In this document: positions 40,133-49,210 of the stretch, piece after piece
Position numbering within the stretch: the stretch's first letter is position 1
How the letters are laid out: every line of letters starts with the position of its first letter
Source: Pseudomonas floridensis
GTDB lineage: Bacteria > Pseudomonadota > Gammaproteobacteria > Pseudomonadales > Pseudomonadaceae
NCBI RefSeq assembly: GCF_002087235.1
Contig: NZ_MUIO01000017.1
Span: 1-64,000 of the forward strand
Direction of reading: 5' to 3'
DNA length: 64,000 nucleotides
The notes under the pieces: model-generated
Databases searched by the model: none
What the model was told of the DNA's origin: nothing
The model's input: only the letters and a program-made list of their open reading frames with translations
Program-made: the position numbers and the translations under genes

Positions 40133-41515
40133 ATGCTCGACGTCATTCGTTGGGATTCAGACCTGATTCGCCGCTACGATCTTACGGGGCCGCGTTACAC
40201 CTCATACCCGACTGCGGCGCAACTGCATACCGACGTGGGGACGTTCGACCTGTTGCATGCGTTGCGCGACAGCCGCAAGGCGCTGCGGCCGTTGTCGCTG
40301 TATGTGCACATCCCGTTCTGCGCGAACATTTGCTACTACTGCGCCTGCAACAAGGTCATCACCAAGGATCGTGGTCGGGCGCAGGTCTACCTGCAACGGC
40401 TGGTGCAGGAAATCCAACTGCTCGCCTGCCATCTCGCACCCGGTCAGGTGGTGGAGCAGTTGCACCTGGGCGGCGGCACTCCGACCTTTCTCAGCCATGA
40501 TCAGTTACGCGACCTCATGGCGCACCTGCGCAGGCATTTCACGCTGCTGGACGACGACTCCGGTGACTACGGCATCGAGCTCGATCCGCGTGAAGCCGAC
40601 TGGGCGACCATGGGCCTGTTGCGTGAGCTGGGTTTCAATCGCGTCAGCCTCGGCGTGCAGGATCTGGAGCCGAACGTGCAGCGGGCGATCAACCGTCTGC
40701 AAAGTCTGGAAGAAACCCAGGCGCTGATGGAAGCGGCGCGCACGCTGCAGTTTCGCTCGGTGAGCATCGACCTGATCTATGGCCTGCCCAGACAGACGCC
40801 CGACTCGTTCGCCCACACCGTCGATGAAATCATCCGCCTGCAGCCGGACCGCCTTTCAGTCTTCAACTATGCCCACCTGCCAGAGCGTTTCATGCCACAG
40901 CGGCGTATCGCTGTGTGCGACCTGCCCAACGCCGAAACCAAGCTGCTTATGCAGGAGCGCACCGTCGCGCAACTGGCCTCGGCAGGCTATCGCTACATCG
41001 GTATGGACCACTTCGCCCTGCCTGACGACGACCTGGCAATCGCCCAGGAAGACCTGACCCTGCATCGCAATTTCCAGGGCTATACCACTCACGGGCACTG
41101 CGATCTGATCGGGCTTGGGGTGTCGGCAATCAGTCAGGTAGGCGACCTGTACTGCCAGAACAGCCGCGACCTGAACGACTACCAGACCTTGCTCGCCAGC
41201 GATCAACTGGCGACCAAAAGGGGTCTGGTCTGCAATGACGATGACCGGATCAGGCAGACAGTGATCCATCAGTTGATCTGCCATTTCCAGCTGAACTTCG
41301 CTGCGCTGGAACAGCAGTATTCAATCGACTTCAAACGCTACTTCAACACGATCTGGCCGCAGTTGGTCGAGATGGCGGATGACGGGCTGATGGTCATCGA
41401 CACTGACGGAATCAAAGTATCGCCAGCCGGACGCTTGTTGGTCCGTTCACTGTGCCAGGTATTCGACGCCTACCTGACTCGCGAAAATCGCCAACGGTTT
41501 TCACGGGTTATCTGA
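40133..41515 (+). CDS. hemN: Oxygen-independent coproporphyrinogen III oxidase
   Basis: A 460-residue radical-SAM enzyme that decarboxylates coproporphyrinogen III to protoporphyrinogen IX without oxygen, giving heme under micro-aerobic conditions. The cluster motif is HIPFCANICYYCACNKVI (Cys-x3-Cys-x2-Cys). QLHLGGGTPTFLSHDQLRDL and RRVSLGV-like RVSLGVQDLEPNVQRAINR follow. The ATG at 40133 (MLDVIRWDSDLIRRYD) matches Pseudomonas HemN and leaves the ANR box upstream; a frame opening at 40058 would overlap the box. It is cytosolic. It supports the cbb3 oxidase encoded upstream by supplying heme when oxygen is low. Confidence 0.94.
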   Translation: MLDVIRWDSDLIRRYDLTGPRYTSYPTAAQLHTDVGTFDLLHALRDSRKALRPLSLYVHIPFCANICYYCACNKVITKDRGRAQVYLQRLVQEIQLLACHLAPGQVVEQLHLGGGTPTFLSHDQLRDLMAHLRRHFTLLDDDSGDYGIELDPREADWATMGLLRELGFNRVSLGVQDLEPNVQRAINRLQSLEETQALMEAARTLQFRSVSIDLIYGLPRQTPDSFAHTVDEIIRLQPDRLSVFNYAHLPERFMPQRRIAVCDLPNAETKLLMQERTVAQLASAGYRYIGMDHFALPDDDLAIAQEDLTLHRNFQGYTTHGHCDLIGLGVSAISQVGDLYCQNSRDLNDYQTLLASDQLATKRGLVCNDDDRIRQTVIHQLICHFQLNFAALEQQYSIDFKRYFNTIWPQLVEMADDGLMVIDTDGIKVSPAGRLLVRSLCQVFDAYLTRENRQRFSRVI

Positions 41516-41529
41516 ACGCTCACCCGGCC

Positions 41530-41997
41530 TCAGCCCTTGACCATTGTCAGCGAGCGCGCCAGGGTTTTGCTTCCCTCGTCCAGCTTGAGTCGATTCATCA
41601 TGACACTGAGATCTGAACTGGAACCGGTGATCTGTTGTTGCAGCTCACCAAGCACACTCTGCAACGCGGCAACCCTGGTTTGCCGTTCACTGTCGCCAAG
41701 GCTCCTGTCACTGATCACCTGCTGGATTTGTTGCTGCGTCTCTTCAAGTTTGCGCTGCAACTCACGAATGGCCTTGAGCAGTTTTTGCACGCCTTCCGGC
41801 AGGCCGCTCTGCTCGATATCAGCATCTTTGGAGGCTGGCGCAGCGGCGGCCTGACCCTCGGGAGACAGGCTGACCTCTACCCCTTTCGTTCCGGTGGCGG
41901 CGGGCTCCAAGACGGCTTCAGGGGTCTGACTGGAGGGCATTTTCCCTGCCGAAGGCGGTAGACTGATGGTCGGGCTAAGAGGTCCTGTAATCAACAT
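41530..41997 (-). CDS. Coiled-coil protein of unknown function (FlxA-like)
   Basis: A 155-residue soluble protein. The first 75 residues are Pro/Ala/Ser-rich and probably disordered. Residues about 75-135 form a coiled coil (LLKAIRELQRKLEETQQQIQ, VLGELQQQITGSSSDLSVMM). I would class it with FlxA-like proteins, which have no known biochemical role. It lies antisense between hemN and anr, the same place as hypothetical PA1545. No signal peptide is visible. The start at 41997 is taken as is (MLITGPLSP); a later start is possible because the N-terminus is not conserved-looking. Confidence 0.65.
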   Translation of the reverse strand: MLITGPLSPTISLPPSAGKMPSSQTPEAVLEPAATGTKGVEVSLSPEGQAAAAPASKDADIEQSGLPEGVQKLLKAIRELQRKLEETQQQIQQVISDRSLGDSERQTRVAALQSVLGELQQQITGSSSDLSVMMNRLKLDEGSKTLARSLTMVKG

Positions 41998-42148
41998 GAT
42001 TGAACGTCCTGCATCGGGTTGAATGTTAAAAAGCTATCGCCGAGCCCGCCTAAACCTTGATACCTCGAGAATTTTCCAGACTGGCCCTACTTGCCTTGGG
42101 TGGGTTACCCTTACGTCTTATGTGTGATTTCCCACAAGGAATTTAGTG

Positions 42149-42883
42149 ATGTCCGAGCCCGCCAAGTTACGTGCTTCAACCCAGGCTCATTGCAAGGATT
42201 GCAGTCTCGCCCCGCTCTGCTTGCCCCTCTCATTGAACCTGGAAGACATGGATTCGCTTGACCAGATCGTCAAGCGAGGCCGCCCCCTGAAGAAAGGCGA
42301 ATTCCTGTTTCGACAGGGCGATACCTTCGAATCCGTCTACGCCGTCCGCTCTGGCGCCCTGAAAACGTTCAGCATCAGTGGTGCCGGAGAAGAACAACTG
42401 ACCGGCTTTCATCTTCCCAGTGAACTGGTCGGCATGTCCGGGATGGACGCCCAGGCGTACCCGGTCTCTGCGCAGGCGCTGGAAACCACATCGGTCTGCG
42501 AAATTCCTTTCGAACGACTGGATGAACTCTCTGTGCAATTGCCGCAACTGCGTCGGCAGTTGATGCGTGTCATGAGCCGAGAGATCCGTGACGACCAGCA
42601 AATGATGCTGCTGTTGTCGAAAAAGACCGCCGATGAACGCATTGCGACCTTCCTGATCAACCTGTCGGCGCGCTTCCGGGCACGAGGCTTTTCGGCCAAT
42701 CAGTTTCGCTTGAGCATGTCGCGCAACGAAATCGGCAATCACCTCGGTCTGGCGGTGGAAACCGTGTCCCGAGTGTTCACCCGCTTTCAGCAAAACCAGC
42801 TGATTACCGCCGAGGGCAAAGAGGTTCATATCCTCGATCCGATCCAGCTCTGCGCGCTGGCCGGTGGTGCCATGCAAAGCTGA
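42149..42883 (+). CDS. anr: Anaerobic regulator Anr (FNR family)
   Basis: A 244-residue CRP/FNR activator, the pseudomonad FNR. The oxygen-sensing 4Fe-4S ligands are Cys15, Cys18 and Cys24 in [11 protein letters not shown] and Cys117 in TTSVCEIPF. The cyclic-nucleotide fold spans about 30-150 and the dimer helix about 150-175. The HTH is [20 protein letters not shown] (Glu-x-x-Ser-Arg reading TTGAT). Cluster loss in oxygen inactivates it. The ATG at 42149 is used; a GTG at 42146 directly precedes it. hemN upstream carries a matching box. Its own upstream region has only a half-site (TTGAT near 42058). Confidence 0.97.
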   Translation: MSEPAKLRASTQAHCKDCSLAPLCLPLSLNLEDMDSLDQIVKRGRPLKKGEFLFRQGDTFESVYAVRSGALKTFSISGAGEEQLTGFHLPSELVGMSGMDAQAYPVSAQALETTSVCEIPFERLDELSVQLPQLRRQLMRVMSREIRDDQQMMLLLSKKTADERIATFLINLSARFRARGFSANQFRLSMSRNEIGNHLGLAVETVSRVFTRFQQNQLITAEGKEVHILDPIQLCALAGGAMQS

Positions 42884-42955
42884 TCGGACAGCGGGGATGC
42901 GATCCTGAGCGGGTCGGCTTAAACTGTCGGCCAATCTTGCCCCGGATCACCTCTG

Positions 42956-43504
42956 ATGATTTTCGATGAATTGAGCTTCAAATCCCTGATACGCCCGGTC
43001 GTGGACTTTCCCAAGCCGGGCGTCGTCTTCCGTGACATCACCCCGCTCTTCCAGTCTCCCAAGGCTACCCGCCAGGTGATTGACAGTTTCGTGCAGCGCT
43101 ATATCGAGGCCGACTTCAGCCACATCGGCGTCATGGACGCGCGCGGGTTTCTGATCGGTTCGGTCGTGGCCTACGAGCTGAACAAGCCACTGGTGCTGTT
43201 CCGCAAACAGGGCAAGCTGCCAGCCGATGTGCTGTCCGAGGCCTATCAGACCGAATATGGCGAAGCCTATCTGGAAGTGCACGCCGACAGCCTGTGCGAT
43301 GGTGACTCGGTGGTGATGTTCGATGACCTGATCGCAACCGGGGGCACGCTGATCGCGGCCGCCAATTTGATTCGCCGCATGGGCGCGCAGATCCATGAAG
43401 CAGCAGCGATCATCGATCTCCCGGAGCTGGGTGGTTCGAAGCGTCTGCAGGCGTTGGAGATACCGACGTTCTGCCTGACCGAATTCGCGCTGGACGAACA
43501 GTAA
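42956..43504 (+). CDS. apt: Adenine phosphoribosyltransferase
   Basis: A 182-residue type I phosphoribosyltransferase that makes AMP from adenine and PRPP in purine salvage. [20 protein letters not shown] is the family start, MDARGFLIG the base region, and [17 protein letters not shown] the PRPP-binding loop. It is cytosolic, of normal length, and follows anr by 72 bases as in PAO1. Confidence 0.95.
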   Translation: MIFDELSFKSLIRPVVDFPKPGVVFRDITPLFQSPKATRQVIDSFVQRYIEADFSHIGVMDARGFLIGSVVAYELNKPLVLFRKQGKLPADVLSEAYQTEYGEAYLEVHADSLCDGDSVVMFDDLIATGGTLIAAANLIRRMGAQIHEAAAIIDLPELGGSKRLQALEIPTFCLTEFALDEQ

Positions 43505-43563
43505 GGCGTGACAGGGAAAAAGGACTGCCGGTAGATCGGTAAAAATGGATCGGTAAAAGAAGA

Positions 43564-43588
43564 AGCCCGGTCACGAATGAACCGGGCT
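43564..43588 (-). terminator. Terminator for the chemotaxis cluster end
   Basis: AGCCCGGT, nine bases, ACCGGGCT: an 8-base stem. On the minus strand it is followed by TCTTCTTTT, so it mainly ends the DUF2802/cheW transcript. It lies between convergent apt and the DUF2802 gene. Confidence 0.75.
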
Positions 43589-43599
43589 CATCGCAAGGG

Positions 43600-44001
43600 T
43601 CAACCCGCTGTGTTGCCGTGCAGCTTGGTCATCAGCTGCGCTTCAGCCTGAGTCAGCCCGCAGGACTGAGTCAGTTCGTCGATGCTGGCACCCATGCCGA
43701 CCAGACGTGCAGCCTGGGCGAAGGACAGCGTGGAGGGATCGCGCTGTTCCAGCGCCGTGAGCTTGTCAGGCAACGGTGCGACGATGGCGCGCAGTTCGTG
43801 AAGGTCTTCACCCATGCGTACCGTACCGCTCTGGAAGTTGTCCACGCGGCGCGCCAACTCCTTGATGCGCTGATCACGCAAGGCCGCCGCCTCGTCACGC
43901 TCGGCGTCGAGCTTGCGCTGACGCTTGGTATAGGCAAGGAATATTCCCAGGGTAACCACCCAGAGAATGCCCAGGAAGACGACAGCCACCTCAAAAATCA
44001 A
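43600..44001 (-). CDS. DUF2802 membrane-anchored protein
   Basis: A 133-residue protein: an N-terminal membrane span (FEVAVVFLGILWVVTLGIFL), a charged coiled coil (about 28-70), and a C-terminal LSFAQAARLVGMGASIDELT, with SCGLTQAEAQLM, an HTH-like DUF2802 core. It is always near cheW in pseudomonads as far as I know. Its function is unknown. The cheW stop is immediately adjacent, so the two are translated together. Confidence 0.85.
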   Translation of the reverse strand: MIFEVAVVFLGILWVVTLGIFLAYTKRQRKLDAERDEAAALRDQRIKELARRVDNFQSGTVRMGEDLHELRAIVAPLPDKLTALEQRDPSTLSFAQAARLVGMGASIDELTQSCGLTQAEAQLMTKLHGNTAG

Positions 44002-44481
44002 TCAGATGTTCTCCAGCTCGGACCACTCTTCTTCGGACATCATCTTGTCCAGCTCGACCAGAATCAACAGCTCGCCATTCTTGTTGCAGACGCCCTGAAT
44101 GAACTTGGCCGATTCGTCGTTACCGACGTTAGGCGCAGTTTCGACTTCGGACTGACGCAAGTAAACCACTTCCGCCACGCTGTCGACCAGAATCCCGACC
44201 ACTTGCTTGTCGGCTTCGATGATCACAATACGGGTGTTGTCGCTGACTTCGACCGGTGCCAGGCCGAAACGCTGACGGGTATCGATCACGGTCACGACGT
44301 TACCGCGCAGGTTGATGATGCCCAGCACGTAGCTTGGCGCACCCGGGACCGGAGCGATTTCGGTGTAGCGCAGCACTTCCTGGACCTGCATCACGTTGAT
44401 GCCATAGGACTCGTTGTCCAGGCGGAACGTAACCCATTGCAGGATAGGATCTTCGGAACCCTGTGCAGACGACTTATTCAT
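44002..44481 (-). CDS. cheW: Chemotaxis coupling protein CheW
   Basis: A 159-residue single CheW domain. WVTFRLDNESYGINVMQVQE, GIINLRGNVVTVIDTRQRFG and VGILVDSVAEVVYL are the conserved receptor- and CheA-contact parts. It links receptors such as Aer to CheA in cytoplasmic arrays. It is the second-last gene of the minus-strand che/mot run, abutting DUF2802, with a ParP-like CheW protein upstream. Confidence 0.95.
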   Translation of the reverse strand: MNKSSAQGSEDPILQWVTFRLDNESYGINVMQVQEVLRYTEIAPVPGAPSYVLGIINLRGNVVTVIDTRQRFGLAPVEVSDNTRIVIIEADKQVVGILVDSVAEVVYLRQSEVETAPNVGNDESAKFIQGVCNKNGELLILVELDKMMSEEEWSELENI

Positions 44482-44538
44482 ACCCCTAACCCCTCACGTG
44501 TGTACTCTGCGGGCGACGCGACTGGCGACGACCCATGA

Positions 44539-45414
44539 TTATTTCGACTTGTTCAACTGCTTGACCGCACCACTGGCTATCAGCTCGGCCAACTCTGCAA
44601 CGTCCAGCAACGCACACATGTGTTCGATCACTGTGCCCGCCAGCCATGGCCGCTGACCACGCTGTGTGCGCCACTTGATTTCATTCGGGTCCAGGCGCAA
44701 TGAACGACTGACCTGATGCACCGCCAACCCCCACTCGTACCCCTGAACCGAAATCACATACTGCAATCCCTGGCGAAAATCGTCGCGATAGCGATCAGGC
44801 ATGATCCAACGCGCGGTATCCAGCACTTTCAGGTTGCCCGCCTGACACGGCAGGATCCCGAGAAACCAGTCCGGCTGACCGAACAGCGGCGTCAGCTCCT
44901 GCCCTGCCAGCGGATAAATCGACCCCAGGCATACCAGAGGCACCGCCAGCGTCAGACCGGCCACATCGAACAACAGGCACTCGAACGGCTCGGCGGCCCA
45001 GGCCGGACGACCATCGCTGGTCGGCGGTGGCGTCGGCGTACGTTGAGGCACCATGCTGCTCAGCTCGGCCACCGGCTCGACCAGTTCAACGGTCGGCACC
45101 ACCACTTCGACCACCGGCTCGGCAACGATCACCGGCGCAACTTCGGCCACCGGCGCAAGCACTGGCGTCACCAGCGGCGCGGCCACGGCCACCGGCACGG
45201 CTATCGGAGCAGGTGCCGCCACCGCGACGGCGACCGGCTTGATCTGCGCCTGCCTGCGGGCGTCGAACGCCTGCTCTTCCAGCACCGCCGCCTGAAACTC
45301 GTCAATGCCGCTGACGGGGACTTCCGGCTCTTCGGTCGCGTCCTGAAGCAATGCATCCAGGTAAGACTGCAAGGCCAGCTTGGGTCGTGTTGCAACTTCT
45401 AACGGGCGATTCAT
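44539..45414 (-). CDS. CheW-domain protein, ParP-like array localiser
   Basis: A 291-residue protein. The N-terminus (LALQSYLDALLQDATEEP) is followed by a long Val/Ala/Pro/Glu linker (about 55-150; repeats like APVAEVAPVIVAEPVVEVVV), then a CheW domain (about 165-285; FECLLFDVAGLTLAVPLVCL, LGILPCQAGNLKVLDTARWI). This layout and the adjacent ParA-like gene match ParP, which with ParC in Vibrio places chemotaxis arrays at the pole and binds CheA. The ATG at 45414 (MNRPLEVATRPK) was chosen over a TTG at 45429. The ParP role is inferred from domain order and synteny. Confidence 0.8.
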   Translation of the reverse strand: MNRPLEVATRPKLALQSYLDALLQDATEEPEVPVSGIDEFQAAVLEEQAFDARRQAQIKPVAVAVAAPAPIAVPVAVAAPLVTPVLAPVAEVAPVIVAEPVVEVVVPTVELVEPVAELSSMVPQRTPTPPPTSDGRPAWAAEPFECLLFDVAGLTLAVPLVCLGSIYPLAGQELTPLFGQPDWFLGILPCQAGNLKVLDTARWIMPDRYRDDFRQGLQYVISVQGYEWGLAVHQVSRSLRLDPNEIKWRTQRGQRPWLAGTVIEHMCALLDVAELAELIASGAVKQLNKSK

Positions 45415-45516
45415 ACCGGGGCCCAACAAAAAATGGAGCGTGTGCAGCCTGATAGAGTTATCGGCCGCATTGAGGCATCACTTGAGCTGCCAGCAAAGAA
45501 AGAATAAGTACACACG

Positions 45517-46305
45517 TCAGGCCACCTGAGCATTGAGTTGCTCGGCGAGCATATGCTTGAGCAGCGCACGATACGCGATCACGCCACGGCTCTTGCTGTC
45601 GTTCTGCGACGGCGTCAGCCCTGCCCGGCTGGCATCGCGCAAGCGCGTGTCCACCGGCACGTAGGCCTGCCATACATGCTCGGGGAAACTGTCGCGCAGC
45701 AATTTCAGGGTTCCCATCGAAGCCTGAGTGCGACGGTCGAACAGCGTCGGCACGATGGTGTAAGGCAACGGCACTTTGCGTGAACGGTTGATCATAGTCA
45801 GGGTGTTGACCATGCGTTCCAGGCCCTTCACCGCAAGAAATTCAGTCTGCACCGGAATCGCCAGCTGCTGACTGGCAGCCAGCGCATTGACCATCAGTAC
45901 GCCAAGCAGCGGCGGACTGTCGATCAACGCATAGTCAAAATCCTGCCACAACTGAGCAAGGCTTTTGGCAACGACCAGACCCAGACCACTCTGGCCAGGC
46001 GATTGACGCTCCAGTGTCGCCAGCGCCGTGCTCGACGGGATCAGCGAGATACGCTCATCACTCGTGGGCAGCAGCAACTGCTTCGGCAACCCGTCAGGCA
46101 CCGCGCCCTTATGCAGAAACAGATCGAACGCGCTGTGCTCGAGCTCGTCGGGGTTGTGCCCGAAATAGCTGGTCATGGAGCCGTGGGGATCGAGGTCGAC
46201 CACGACGACGCGCTTGCCCGCATCGGCCAGCAAACCGGCCAGAGCAATGGTCGTGGTGGTCTTTCCGACTCCACCTTTCTGGTTGGCTACTGCCCAGACT
46301 CTCAT
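45517..46305 (-). CDS. ParA-family ATPase, ParC-like
   Basis: A 262-residue MinD/ParA ATPase. The deviant Walker A is NQKGGVGKTTTTIALAGLLA, followed by VVVDLDPHGSMTSYFG and DYALIDSPPLLGVLMVNALA. It lies between motD and the ParP-like gene, the place of PA1462. In Vibrio the equivalent ParC directs chemotaxis arrays to the old pole. A plasmid-partition role is unlikely because no parB or parS is nearby. It is cytosolic and probably forms membrane- or pole-bound dimers. Confidence 0.85.
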   Translation of the reverse strand: MRVWAVANQKGGVGKTTTTIALAGLLADAGKRVVVVDLDPHGSMTSYFGHNPDELEHSAFDLFLHKGAVPDGLPKQLLLPTSDERISLIPSSTALATLERQSPGQSGLGLVVAKSLAQLWQDFDYALIDSPPLLGVLMVNALAASQQLAIPVQTEFLAVKGLERMVNTLTMINRSRKVPLPYTIVPTLFDRRTQASMGTLKLLRDSFPEHVWQAYVPVDTRLRDASRAGLTPSQNDSKSRGVIAYRALLKHMLAEQLNAQVA

Positions 46306-46349
46306 TGATGATTTTCCTTCCGTACAGCGACGACCGTACCGATACGATG

Positions 46350-47237
46350 TTAGGGAGCGGGTGACGGAGAATTGACAGTGTTCGCACGTACCGGCGGCTT
46401 TGCTGGCACCGGTGCAGTTTGTGTGCCAGCACGCCGCAGTGCGGCATCCGGCTGTGCATTGGCGGTGCCGGTGCTGGTCAGGCTGCGACGCACATCCAGA
46501 TTGCGCGAGATGACCAGCACCACCCGGCGATTCTTGGCGCGCCCGGTGGCCGAGGTGTTAGGTGCGATCGGCTGAAACTCGCCGTAACCCACCGACGCGA
46601 GGCGTGCAGGATTGACGCCGTCCATGGCGAGCATGCGTACGATGCTCGCCGAGCGCGCGGAAGACAGCTCCCAGTTGGTCGGGAATTGCGCAGTGCTGAT
46701 CGGCTGATCGTCGGTGAAGCCTTCGACATGGATCGGATTATCGAAGCGTTTGACGATGCCGGCGACCTTTTCAATGATCGTGAAGGCCTTGTCGCTGGGC
46801 ATGGCATCGCCGCTTCCAAACAGCAGGCTGGAATTGAGTTCGATCTCGATCCACAGCTCGTTGCCACGCACGGTCATCTGATCGGATTTGATCAGATCGC
46901 CAAACGCGTCGCGCACCTCCTGCGCAATGGTCTGCAGCGGGTCGCTGGCCGACGAGGCGATGCCGGCATCGGTTTCCTCGCTGTCCTTGAGCAGCGGCTC
47001 GGACGGCTTGACCGAGACCGGGCGTTGCTCGCCGATGGGGATCGGTTTCATGGTGCGCTCGGCGTCATTGAACACGCCGACCAGCGCTTGGGAGAGAATC
47101 TTGTACTTGCCTTCATTGATCGACGAAATCGAGTACATCACCACGAAAAACGCAAACAGCAGCGTGATGAAGTCGGCGTAGGACACCAGCCAGCGTTCAT
47201 GATTTTCGTGTTCTTCGGGCTGACGACGTCGAGCCAT
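46350..47237 (-). CDS. motD: Flagellar stator protein MotD (MotB family)
   Basis: A 295-residue stator B subunit. WLVSYADFITLLFAFFVVMY is the single membrane span with the proton-binding aspartate. The C-terminal OmpA-like peptidoglycan-binding domain (about 130-245) has IHVEGFTDDQPISTAQFPTN and LSSARSASIVRML. It pairs with MotC to power the polar flagellum, as the second stator set (besides MotAB) in pseudomonads. It starts six bases after the motC stop. Confidence 0.93.
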   Translation of the reverse strand: MARRRQPEEHENHERWLVSYADFITLLFAFFVVMYSISSINEGKYKILSQALVGVFNDAERTMKPIPIGEQRPVSVKPSEPLLKDSEETDAGIASSASDPLQTIAQEVRDAFGDLIKSDQMTVRGNELWIEIELNSSLLFGSGDAMPSDKAFTIIEKVAGIVKRFDNPIHVEGFTDDQPISTAQFPTNWELSSARSASIVRMLAMDGVNPARLASVGYGEFQPIAPNTSATGRAKNRRVVLVISRNLDVRRSLTSTGTANAQPDAALRRAGTQTAPVPAKPPVRANTVNSPSPAP

Positions 47238-47243
47238 GACCGG

Positions 47244-47984
47244 TTACTCCATGAAGCCTTGCAGCTTGAGTTCGATGGAGCGCGGGTTTTCACCCTCGGC
47301 AATGGACAGCAGACCTTCCAGCAGCATTTCGCGGTAACGCGCCTGGCGGTGGGCAATGGCCTTGAGCTTGTTGGCGACCGGCAGCAGGATCAGGTTAGCG
47401 GTCGCGACACCATAGATGGTCGCGACGAAGGCCACGGCAATGCCGCTGCCCAACTGGCTGGGGTCGGCCAGATTGCCCATGACGTGGATCAGGCCCATGA
47501 CAGCACCGATGATGCCCACGGTCGGCGCATAGCCGCCCATGCTTTCGAATACCTTGGCGGCCTGGATGTCACGGGTTTCCTGGGTGATGAAATCCACTTC
47601 AAGAATGCTGCGAATCGCCTCGGGCTCGGCGCCATCGACCAGCAGTTGCAGGCCTTTGCGAGCGTAACTGTCAGGCTCGGCATCCGCCACCGTCTCAAGC
47701 CCCAGCAGGCCTTCCTTGCGGGCAGTCATGCTCCAGCCGATCACACGATCGACGCCACCGGGCAGATCGACGCGCGGCGGGAACAGTACCCAGCGAATGA
47801 TCTTCATGGCGCGCATGAAGGCGCTCATTGGCGACTGCAACAGCGAAGCGCCCAGCGTGCCGCCGATCACGATCAGCGCAGCCGGGCCGTTGAGCAATGC
47901 ACTGAGGTGTCCGCCTTCAAGAAAATTGCCGCCAATGATCGCCACGAACGCCAGGATAAGACCGATCAGACTCAGTACATCCAT
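47244..47984 (-). CDS. motC: Flagellar stator protein MotC (MotA family)
   Basis: A 246-residue stator A subunit with four membrane segments (LSLIGLILAFVAIIGGNFLE; ALIVIGGTLGASLL; TVGIIGAVMGLIHVMGNL; AVAFVATIYGVATANLILLP). The cytosolic loop carries the charged residues expected to face FliG. The ATG at 47984 shares one base with the cheB stop (TGATG), so translation is coupled. It forms the MotCD stator. Confidence 0.93.
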   Translation of the reverse strand: MDVLSLIGLILAFVAIIGGNFLEGGHLSALLNGPAALIVIGGTLGASLLQSPMSAFMRAMKIIRWVLFPPRVDLPGGVDRVIGWSMTARKEGLLGLETVADAEPDSYARKGLQLLVDGAEPEAIRSILEVDFITQETRDIQAAKVFESMGGYAPTVGIIGAVMGLIHVMGNLADPSQLGSGIAVAFVATIYGVATANLILLPVANKLKAIAHRQARYREMLLEGLLSIAEGENPRSIELKLQGFME

Positions 47985-49159
47985 CAGATACACGCCTCGA
48001 CCAGGTGACGACCGATGTCGTCCAGACTGTAGATCGCATCCGCCAGGTCAGCCTTGACGATGGCCATTGGCATACCATAGATCACGCAACTGGCCTCATC
48101 CTGGGCCCAGACCGTGCCGCCGACCTGCTTGAGCAGACGAGCGCCCTCGCGGCCATCGGCTCCCATGCCGGTCAGCACCACGGAAAGCACCTTGTCACCG
48201 TAGGACTTGGCGGCCGATCCGAAGGTGATGTCCACACACGGCTTGTAATTGAGACGCTCGTCGCCGGGCAGAATTTTCACTGTGCCGCGACTGTCGACCA
48301 TCATCTGCTTGCCGCCAGGCGCCAGCAACGCCAGACCCGGGCGCAGCACGTCGCCGTCTTCGGCTTCCTTGACGCTGATCTTGCACAGTTTGTCGAGACG
48401 CTCGGCGAATGCCTTGGTGAACGCCGCCGGCATGTGTTGGATCAACACCAGCGGTGCCGGAAAACCGGCAGGCAATTGGGTCAGCACACGCTGCAACGCG
48501 ACCGGGCCACCCGTAGACGTGCCGATGGCGACCAGTTTGTACGCCTTGCGCTTCGGCGTACCCGAGGTGGTCGGATGCGACGGTGCATGCGCGTGAGGCT
48601 GGGCGTGTGCAGCATGAGACGCAGGCGCAGCGGCACGTGGCGGCACGCTGCGCGCAGGCGTTGTCGATGCTGGCGCGGCCGTGCGGGCGGCAGATGCCGC
48701 CGACAGGGCGGGTGGGGAAACCGGTGCCGCTGACGCAGCACTGGCTCCGGTGAAACGACGATTACTGCGCGAGATGCTGTTGATCTTCTCGCACAACAGT
48801 TGCTTGACCTTTTGCGGGTTGCGCGAAATGTCTTCGAAATTCTTGGGCAGAAAATCCACCGCGCCGGCGTCCAGTGCGTCCAGCGTGACGCGGGCACCTT
48901 CGTGGGTCAGCGAGGAGAACATCAGTACCGGGGTCGGAATGCGCTGCATGATATGGCGAACGGCGGTGATGCCATCCATCATCGGCATCTCGTAGTCCAT
49001 GGTGATCACATCAGGCTTGAGCGCGAGCGCCTGTTCGATCGCTTCCTTGCCATTGGTTGCCGTGCCGACAACCTGGATGTTGGGGTCCGAAGAAAGAATT
49101 TCCGTGACGCGGCGGCGGAAGAAACCGGAATCATCCACCACCAGGACCTTGACTGCCAT
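47984..49159 (-). CDS. cheB: Chemotaxis methylesterase CheB
   Basis: A 391-residue response regulator and receptor methylesterase/deamidase. The receiver domain (1-120) has the phospho-acceptor Asp55 in [13 protein letters not shown]. The linker (about 140-200) is unusually rich in Ala, Pro and His ([20 protein letters not shown]). The catalytic domain has Ser in [14 protein letters not shown], His in [14 protein letters not shown] and Asp in [14 protein letters not shown]. It resets adaptation opposite CheR, which is not in this window. It starts at ATG 49159 and lies between cheA and motC. Confidence 0.95.
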   Translation of the reverse strand: MAVKVLVVDDSGFFRRRVTEILSSDPNIQVVGTATNGKEAIEQALALKPDVITMDYEMPMMDGITAVRHIMQRIPTPVLMFSSLTHEGARVTLDALDAGAVDFLPKNFEDISRNPQKVKQLLCEKINSISRSNRRFTGASAASAAPVSPPALSAASAARTAAPASTTPARSVPPRAAAPASHAAHAQPHAHAPSHPTTSGTPKRKAYKLVAIGTSTGGPVALQRVLTQLPAGFPAPLVLIQHMPAAFTKAFAERLDKLCKISVKEAEDGDVLRPGLALLAPGGKQMMVDSRGTVKILPGDERLNYKPCVDITFGSAAKSYGDKVLSVVLTGMGADGREGARLLKQVGGTVWAQDEASCVIYGMPMAIVKADLADAIYSLDDIGRHLVEACI

Positions 49160-49210
49160 AAACACTCCAATAGGCGCCGCAGGCAGCCGAAGCTGCCCGC
49201 AACCCCAGAA

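Noticed and set aside
42050..42075. ANR box before anr (TTGATACCTCGAGA)
   Set aside because: Only the left half-site fits; the right half does not resemble ATCAA.
45517..46305. Plasmid partition ParA suggesting an integrated plasmid
   Set aside because: No parB, parS, replication or transfer genes are nearby, and the place inside the chemotaxis operon is that of ParC.
46419..48008. 529-codon plus-strand frame across motD and motC
   Set aside because: It is antisense to two stator genes with conserved membrane and OmpA motifs. Its His/Arg/Gln-rich product has no domain.
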